From contig OX345649.1 of assembly GCA_947044365.1 (NCBI GenBank), positions 2,288,430-2,352,429 of the forward strand: a stretch of DNA of 64,000 nt. The letters run 5' to 3'. This DNA is from Petrosia ficiformis. Taxonomy: Eukaryota > Porifera > Demospongiae > Haplosclerida > Petrosiidae. The notes beneath the pieces were generated by a model that made no database searches, was not told the origin of the DNA, and worked only from the letters and a program-made list of their open reading frames with translations. Position numbers and translations under genes: made by a program. Shown here in pieces: positions 55,701 through 64,000 of the stretch (position 1 is its first letter; each line of letters opens with the position of its first letter).

Positions 55701-57830
55701 AAGTTAGGTTGTAGGTCGATGCCAGGTGTAGTGGACCGATTCTTATGCTTAGACTTCATTGAAGTTAAGTTGATTTATATATATTTATTTTACTAAGTAG
55801 TTGTATAAGTTAATGTAGTCCGTTCCACCATTCATGTACTCATTATATCTAGAGATGTAGCATTATATATGTTTACTTTTCCCCAAGTTACCTTTCATAG
55901 GTGCGGTCCATTTACTCAAAGATGAGTGATCGCTTTTTGTTCAAAATTTGATGACATCGTTTCTTGTAAATACATGATGGTTTGTGTCGTAAGTTTTGTA
56001 TACTGTCAAACACTCTTCCATTGTTTGTATATTCCTTCATTCATCACAATTATAAATCCCATATATAATGTATTTTGTTACTCCCAAGTATAGTATCTTA
56101 GGTGCAGTGAGTTACCCCGTGCGTACACAGTTTCAGAGAGGAATATCTATTGGTAAGTTAATCATTTTATGTTATTCATACACATTTAATATGTTTTTAT
56201 AGTTCTTCTCATGTGATATGTAATTCTTAGTTCTTGGTAGTTGTTGTAGTTGTTGGTAATTGTTGGTATTTCTTGAAGGTTTTTAGTAGTTCTTGGTAGT
56301 TCTTGAAGCTCTTCGTAGTTCTGGTAGTTCTTGCTGCAGCTTTTGTAGTTGACAATATTATTTATGTCGTAGTAGTTCTTGTGATCTTGTAGTTCTTTTA
56401 TTTCTTGTAGGCCTTGGTAGTTCTTGGTACTTCTCGGTAGTTCTTGGTAGGTCTTGCTGTTCTCACACAGTTTATATTTACAAGAGGTTGCTGTATTCTA
56501 GCTGTGGAACGACGCTGCAGAGTAGTTCTCATTCTGGAAATACTTTTAATAATGCGTGATACTGTAGGTGTTCATAATATGAAATGTTTTAATTTTATCA
56601 ATAGTAATTATTATCTATAGTTAATAAGTAATTAAATATTAATTTATTGATAGTTTAATTAATTATATCATTATTTAAACTGTTAATTAAACAGTGAAGT
56701 AATAAAATTAATTAGTTTATTACTGTTACTAGTTAATTAATTTTACCAATAACTACTATTAATTAACTGAAAATGGTGGGTGTGTTCATTGTTCAGATGT
56801 AAAATGAGAGAGAAATATTTGATAGTGATTGCTGATTGAGAATTAAACCTGTTAGTTTTCATTAAAATATAACTCCATTTTCTCTTACTAGAATGTACTG
56901 GCTGTGTTGAAAATGAAATCCTTTCTACAATGTTCCTGAGGACTTTCAACTGATACTAGTAATTTTCCAATGATTATGTCCAACATTCTATTCCCATTCT
57001 GTAGATAGCTACTAAGGGTGACATTACACATTCAGAGTGGAAATTGTATTTTATAGAGTGAGCTGTTGAATGTTATGTTAGTTAATATTTGTTCCACACT
57101 CCAGGTCCTCCGTAGAGGTCAGGTTAATTCTGATTGCTGTCACTTCCAAGACATTCCTTCGTATGCTTTCTAATATTGTTTAAAATATGAGTACAAGGAA
57201 GGGATTTGATAGAATATTATTTAGTACTCAAATATAGCACCTCAAGTATAGTGTTTTCATAACAATTTCTCAGTAAGTTTCAAAACCTATGAATTTCCAT
57301 CCCCCGCTCTTCAGTCGTTCATCTCTTATTATGACAAATCACTATTAACATGTTTAGTTTTGAACTAACATAGGTATTTTAGTCTTTCCCCCCTTTCTTC
57401 TAAAGATTAACGTCCAAACATTTGCTCAGTTAGTATTGGGAATTATGTAATGCAGGTTTCACCTAAGCACATATGAACTGTATAACATGTTTAGTTCATT
57501 ACCAAAGTTAAATTTCTCAGTCATGTGAATGTTTCCACAAGTTAACTGTAGCTAATATTACGAGTTCTATTCAGTAAGTGAATAATATTATGTATTCCAT
57601 TTGATTGCTCCTCCCTCATTCGTACGCATATTCATTCAATATTAATGTAAATCCCTCTACAGTATGTTTAGTTATTCCCAAAGTTAGTTTAATTGTTAAT
57701 TATGTACTCCTATTGACCACTCCAGAATCCTCCAGACACAAGTGGAATCCACCAGACGACTCAACGAGAAGACATTGATTTGATGTAAAGCTGTTGAAAT
57801 TGGTGAGGGTATACTGTATATACCTATCTT
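52715..57830 (+). repeat. Macrosatellite core, copy 2
   Basis: Nearly identical to 40556-45760. Differences include loss of about 100 nt around 53190 (present at 41030-41130), a 9-nt insertion near 53072, and a C-to-T change near 54215 that ends the open frame seen in copy 1. That last change argues against coding. Confidence 0.85.
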
Positions 57831-58371
57831 CCCTTATAAACCTGTATTTATTTATATCTCTTTATCTAAGCATGTATTTATCCATGGATCTAATTCTTAT
57901 GTACACATTTATCTAGACAATTATTCTTCTTATATATCTATCTATCGATTTATATTGTGTGCTATCTATTTATCGGTCTAATTCTCTAACTATCATTCTA
58001 TCTATCTACCTATTTACGTATCTAAACATTTATTGTCTATGTATCTATCCATCGATCCATCCATCCATCACTCCATCCTTCCATGCATTCATTCAAACTT
58101 TCATCCATTCATTAAATGAAATGCCCATTCATCCATCCATCCATCCATCCAATAGTCTATCTATCGATATTAATCAAGTTCTATCAATTTTTGTATTTTT
58201 GTATCTATCTATATATCTATCTATCTAATTTCTAACTCTATTTTTCTCTATATATCAGTCTGTCTGACCGTTTGTCGGTCAGTCAGAGTGTTTCTCTGTC
58301 TGTTCATTTGTCTGTTTCTACCTATGTACTTATGAATTTCTTGACGTATCCATTTATCTGTATATGTATAT

Positions 58372-58965
58372 ATGTCCTGTCTATCCTGTCTATCCTTTCT
58401 ATCTTGACTATCCTGTCTATCCTGTATATCCTGTATATCTTGTCTATCCTGTCAATCTTGTCTATCCTGTCTATCATGACTATCCTGTCTATCCTGTCTA
58501 TACTGTTTATCTTGTCTATCCTGTCTATCCTCTCTATACTGTCTATCCTCCAATTTTACTTTTTCTATCGTGTCTATACACTCGATCTTGTCTATGCTGC
58601 CTATCCTGTTTATCCTGTCTATCATTACTATCCTGTCTATCCTGTCTATACATTTTATCCCTTCTATCCTGTGTATCCTGTCTATCATGACCATCCTGTC
58701 TATATTGTTTATCTTGTCTGTCCTGTCAATCTATCCTTTCTATCCTGTCTATCCAGTCTACCCTCCATGTGTACCATGTTTATCCTGTCTATCTTTTCTA
58801 CAAAGCCAATCCTGTCTATCCTGCCTATCCTGCATTTGTACCATATCTATTTTGTCTATCCTGTCAATTGTGTCTATCATGTCTGTCATGTCTATCCTGT
58901 CTATCCTGTTATTCCTGTCTATCCTGTATATCCTGTCTATCTTGTCTTTCCTGTCAAGGTATTCA
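58372..58965 (+). repeat. 9-bp minisatellite (CCTGTCTAT), copy 2
   Basis: Matches 46303-46880 with a few units gained and lost and a short non-repeat insert near 58548-58570. Confidence 0.95.
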
Positions 58966-59156
58966 TCTATCTCTCTATCTCTATATCTCTCTATCTACCT
59001 ATCTACCTATCTATCTATTTATCTAATCTATATATTTTTCTAACGAAGTATGTATCTGTCTGTCTATATAGCTATATATGCATCTATCTAAATTTATTGA
59101 TATCTTACATATTTATCAACCTAAATTTGTAGCTATATCACTATCAATATCCCTAT

Positions 59157-59201
<45 letters not shown>

Positions 59202-60479
59202 CACCCGCCAACTCATCCGTCCATAGATCCATGATTCAATTCATACATCCATCCATCCATCCGTCCATCCATTCATCCAACTATTCATCTACCCACGTAC
59301 CCATCTACCCGTTAACCGCTCTACCTATCTATCTATCTACATATCTACCTATCCAACTATCTACCTATCTACCTATCTACCTATCTGCCTCTCTAACTAT
59401 CTACCTATTTATCTATGTACCTATCAACCTATCTACAGATGTACCTATCTACATCTCTAAATCTCTAACTCTCTACCTCTCTACCTATCTACCTAGCTAC
59501 CTATCTACCTATCTATCTATCTGTCTATCTACGTATCTACCTATCTTTCATATTTATCAATCTAAAATGGTAGGTATGTATCTATCTTTATCTCTATCTA
59601 TTTATCTATCTTTCTATATATCTATCTATCTGTTTAACTCTCTACCTGTCTAACGGTTTACCTGTCTACCTTTCTACATATCTACATATCTACCTGTCTA
59701 CCTGTCTACATATCTACCTGTCTACCTGTCTACCTGTCTACCTGTCTACCTGTCTACCTGTCTACCTGTCTACCTGTCTACATATCTATCTATCTGCCTA
59801 TCTGCCTATCTGCCTATCGGCGTATCTACCTATCAACCTATTTACCTATCTACGTATCTACATACCTACATATATACCGATCTACCTATCTACCTATCTA
59901 ACTATCTACCTATCTATATATCTACCTATCTAACTATCTACCTATCTACCTATCTAACTATCTACCTATTTACCTATCATCCTATCTACCTATCACCGAT
60001 CTACCTGTTTAACTACTTATCTGTCTACATGTCTACCTGTCTGCCTGTCTACCTGTCTAACTGACTACCTGTCTACCTGTCTAACTGTCTACCTGTCAAC
60101 CTATTTATCTATCTACCTATCAAACTATTTAGCTATCTACCGTCCATTCATCCATCCATTCAACAATTCGTACCAACCTACACAATAAACCCTCTACCTA
60201 TCTACCTATCTACATATGTTCATATTTACCTGTCTACCTATTAACATCTCTACATATCTATCTATCTAACTCTCTACCTCTCTACCTATCTACCTAGCTA
60301 CATATCTAATTATCTATCTATATATCTATCTACGTATCTACCTATCTTACAAATATATACATCTAAAATTGTAGGCATCTATCTATCATTATTTCTATCT
60401 ATCTATCTATCTATCTATCTATTTATCTGTCTATCTATCTATCTGTCTATCTATCCATCTATCGATCTATAGATCTATG

Positions 60480-60515
<36 letters not shown>

Positions 60516-62740
60516 CTTCCCTCCTTTCGTTCCTCTGTCCTTCCGTCCGTCCGTCCGTCCGTCCGTCCGTCCGTCCGTCCGTCTGTCCATCTGTCCATCC
60601 GTCCTTCTGTCCGTCAGTCCTTCCGTCCGTCCGTCCTTCCGTCCATCTGACCTCCCAACCGCACAATCGCCCGTCCGTCCGTTTGTCCTTCCGCCCGTCC
60701 TTTCATCCGACCCACCGTCCTTCTGTCTGTCTCTCTGTCTTTCTATCTATCTATCTGACTACTTACCTACTTATCTAACTAACTACCCAATTTCCTATTT
60801 ACCTATCTACCTATCTACCTATCTACGTACGTACCTATCTACCTCTATAGCTATCTACACATCTTCATATCTAACTATCTACCTATCTACTTATTTACCT
60901 ACCTACCTATCTACCTATATACCTTTCTACCTATCTACCTCTCTAACTGTCTATCTGTCTATCTGTCTACTTGTCTACCTCTCTAAATGTCTACATATAT
61001 ACCTATCTACCTATCAACCTCTCTATTTATCTAAGTATCTACCTATCTACCTATCTACCGATATAACAATCTACCTATCTACCTATCTATCTATCTACCT
61101 CTCTACTTCTCTACCTCTCTAACTCTCTAACTCTCCACCTCTCTAACTCTTTACCTCTCTATCTCTCTACCTCTCTACCTCTCTATTTATCTACTTATTT
61201 AACTAACTACCTATCTACCTACATACAAATCTACATACCTGTCTATCTATCTAATCGATCTATTTATCTAACCACACATGTATGTGTCTGTGTGTATAAA
61301 TAGTAAGCTATATATGAATGTAACACATGTATTGATCTCTTACTTACGTATCAAACTAAACTTGTAGGTAAGTCACTATCAATATCACTATCTATCTGTC
61401 TATATACCTATCTATCTATCTATCTATCTATCTGTCTATCTATCTATCTATTTATCTATCTATCTGTCTACCTGTCTACATATCTAACAGTTTACCTGTC
61501 TATCTGTCTACCTGACTGCCTGTCTACCTGTCTACCTGTCTACATATCTACCTATCTACCTATCTGCCTATCTGCCTATCTACGTATCTACCTATCTACC
61601 TATCTACTTATCTACGTATCTACATATCTACATATCTGCCGATCTACCTGTTTACCTGTCTACATATCTACCTATGTAACTATCAGCATACCTATCTATC
61701 AACGTATTTACCTATATATCTGTGATCCTATCTACATATCTACCTATCTACATATAATTTTATATATCAAATCTCTGTATGTATCTGACGAAGTATGTAT
61801 AACTCTGCCTATCTAACTACTAAGATATATACGTATCTATTGATATCATACATATGGATCAATCTAAATTTGTAGATTTGTATCTATCATTATGTCTATA
61901 TCTTTCTATCGATCTATCTATTTATCTATCTATCCATCTATCTATCCATCTATCTATCTAACTATCCATCTATCTATCTATCCATCCATCCATCCATCCA
62001 TCCATCCATCCATCCAACCATCCATCCAACCATCCATCCATCCATCCATCCAACCATCCAACCATCCGTCCATCCATCAATCCAACTATCCATCTATCCA
62101 TCCATCATCCATCTATCCATCAATCCATATATCCATCCTGTCATCCATCCATCCAACCATCCATCCATCCATACACCCATCCATCCATCCATCCATCCAT
62201 CCATCCATCCATTCATCCATACAACCATCCATCCATCCATCCATCCATCTATCTACCTATTTACCTATCTACCGATCTACCTATCTACATCTCTATCTCT
62301 CTACCTCTCTACATATCTACCTCGCTACATATGTCTTTATCGACCGATACTTATTTACCTATCTACATATCTTCATATCTACCTATCTACCTATCTACCT
62401 GTCTACCTATATACCTATCTACTTATGCACCTATGTACCTGTGTACCTATCTACGTATCTACCTATCTACTCGTCCACCTGTCTACCTGTCTACCTGTCT
62501 ACCTGTCTACCTATCTACCCATCTGACTATCTGTCTATCTGCGTATCTATGTATAGATCTATATACCTATCTACCTATCTACATATCTGCATGTCTACAT
62601 GTCTACATATATACCTATCTACCTATCTACCTATCTACATATCTATCTATCTATCTATATATCAAGTCTATGTATTTATCTAACGAAGTATGTATCTCTC
62701 TGTCTATCTAACTAATAAGCTATATCTATTGTTACCTTAC
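58966..62740 (+). repeat. Tetranucleotide field of macrosatellite copy 2
   Basis: CTAC/CTAT/CATC units, including a CCGT run at 60540-60585 and the ATGGATCAATCTAAATTTGT landmark at about 61854. Confidence 0.9.
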
Positions 62741-63676
62741 ATATGGATCTAAATTTGTAGGTTCGTATCTATCTATCTATCTCTCGATCGATCTATCTAT
62801 TCATCTATCTATCCATCCATCCATCCGTCCGTCCGTCCATCCATCCATCCATCCATCCATCCATCCATCCATCCATCCATCCATCCATCCATCCCTGCAT
62901 TCTTCCCCCATCCAGTCATTCATCATTCAATTTATCTATCTTTCAAACTCTTTATCTATACCACCAAGTTTGCAACTATCCAGCCGTCAATCCGTCTCTT
63001 TGTCCATCCTGCATTCTATCCATCCATTCTTCCATTCATCCTTCCATTCATCCATTCGTCCGTTCATCCGCCCATCCATCAATCCGTCCGTTCATGCTCC
63101 TATTCCTTTGTCCATCCATTCATCCATCCATTCATCCATCCATCATTTATCCATTAACCGCTCCATCCATCAAAACATCCAAACACCCAAAAATTAATCC
63201 ATCTAGCCATCTCTCTATCCATTCATGCATCCATGCATCCTTTCATCCATCCAAGCAACCATGAAAACATCCATCTCTCTATCATTCCAAACCTCCTTCC
63301 GTCTATCCATTCATATCTCCACCCATCCATCCATACATCGGTTAGTCTATCTCTCTATATATGTAAGTTCTCTAAATCTTTCTATTGTGGTATCTATCTA
63401 TTTATCTCTGTGTTTAATTGTTATCTGTTTTTTCTCTATATCTCTGTCTGTCTGATTGTTTGTCTGTCATTCTGTCTGTTTGTCTGTCTTTCTGTTTGTC
63501 TTCTTCTACCTATCTATTTATGAATTTCATTACGTATCTATTTATCTGTATATGTATATATTTATCATAGCATTTATATATCTATCTATTTATTCATTTA
63601 ATTCCCTATCTATTGCTTCATTTGTCTACTACAAATATATTTCTTTATCTCTCAACTTGTCTCTCTTTCTGTGTAG

Positions 63677-63741
<65 letters not shown>

Positions 63742-64000
63742 CTTATTTATCTATGTATGTATTTATGTATGTATTTTTGTGTTTATTGATCCGTGTTTAT
63801 GATACAGTCATCCCCAAACCCTGCACACTATTCCATAAAACGTACACCCTAAATAGAAAATAGTAAATCGTAAGCACTAAACACTAAGCCCAAAAGCAAA
63901 AACACTAAACACTGAATCCCAAATTTGAAGCTTTACCTAACTACCATCCTACATACCTACCTACCCACCCGTCTTTCAACATACCACTTTCTGGTTAAAA
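62741..64000 (+). repeat. Macrosatellite unit, copy 3 (cut by the window end)
   Basis: Begins ATATGGATCTAAATTTGTAG, repeats the CATC field, the ~220-nt insert shared with copy 2, the TA tract and the first ~210 nt of the core. Confidence 0.85.

Larger units (their letters stand above)
51638..62740 (+). repeat. Macrosatellite unit, copy 2 (~11.1 kb)
   Basis: Same order as copy 1: CATC field with a TA tract, core, 9-bp repeat, tetranucleotide field. It ends where copy 3 begins. Confidence 0.85.

Overview
This window is eukaryotic nuclear DNA from an animal. It has small exons with GT/AG introns on the minus strand, EGF-type cysteine modules, tRNA-headed SINE-like repeats, terminal-inverted-repeat elements, a Ty3-type LTR retroelement, and nearly half its length in satellites. 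There are no bacterial operons, RBSs or CRISPR arrays. The repeat style, the intron sizes and the frequent TACATG-type runs would fit an early-branching marine invertebrate such as a sponge. That placement is an inference; no marker gene fixes the taxon.

Layout. 1-5.3 kb: dispersed repeats with ATCC microsatellite tails. 5.3-26.2 kb (minus strand): one large split gene that I could follow through 15 exons joined in consistent phase. It starts with a signal peptide/anchor, then an extended-SDR nucleotide-sugar epimerase of the UDP-glucuronate 4-epimerase type. It then runs through a good splice donor into a C-terminal extension with two copies of a small module, each followed by an EGF-like domain. 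Its introns carry MITEs, a tandem tRNA-SINE cluster (7.9-9.56 kb), an 11-bp minisatellite (20.7-21.2 kb), long CT tracts and two near-ideal palindromes. The gene as assembled has three problems. The exon expected to carry the catalytic Ser/Tyr-x3-Lys is not found, there is an in-frame TGA in exon 5, and there is a one-base excess in an A7 run in exon 10.

26.2-29.6 kb: a hAT-type MITE lies just upstream at 25.35 kb. A decayed LTR-retroelement leader/Gag fragment is at 27.0 kb, and a minus-strand type II membrane glycosyltransferase (Nucleotid_trans-like) is at 28.85-29.58 kb, also frame-disrupted. 29.64-30.88 kb: an unusual four-arm inverted repeat in the order A-B-A'-B' with TTAA at its boundaries.

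31.2-38.1 kb: a ~168-bp satellite with a four-monomer higher-order period of about 673 bp, split by a Ty3-type retroelement (34.25-36.78 kb). The element has a 5' LTR, Gag, protease and integrase, but reverse transcriptase/RNase H and the 3' LTR are gone. 38.2-64 kb: a macrosatellite with a unit of about 11-12 kb. It consists of tetranucleotide (CTAT/CTAC/ATCC) fields around a ~5.1-kb core, present as two full copies and the start of a third. The core itself looks like an ancient degenerate tandem repeat. No coding capacity is credible right of 36.8 kb.
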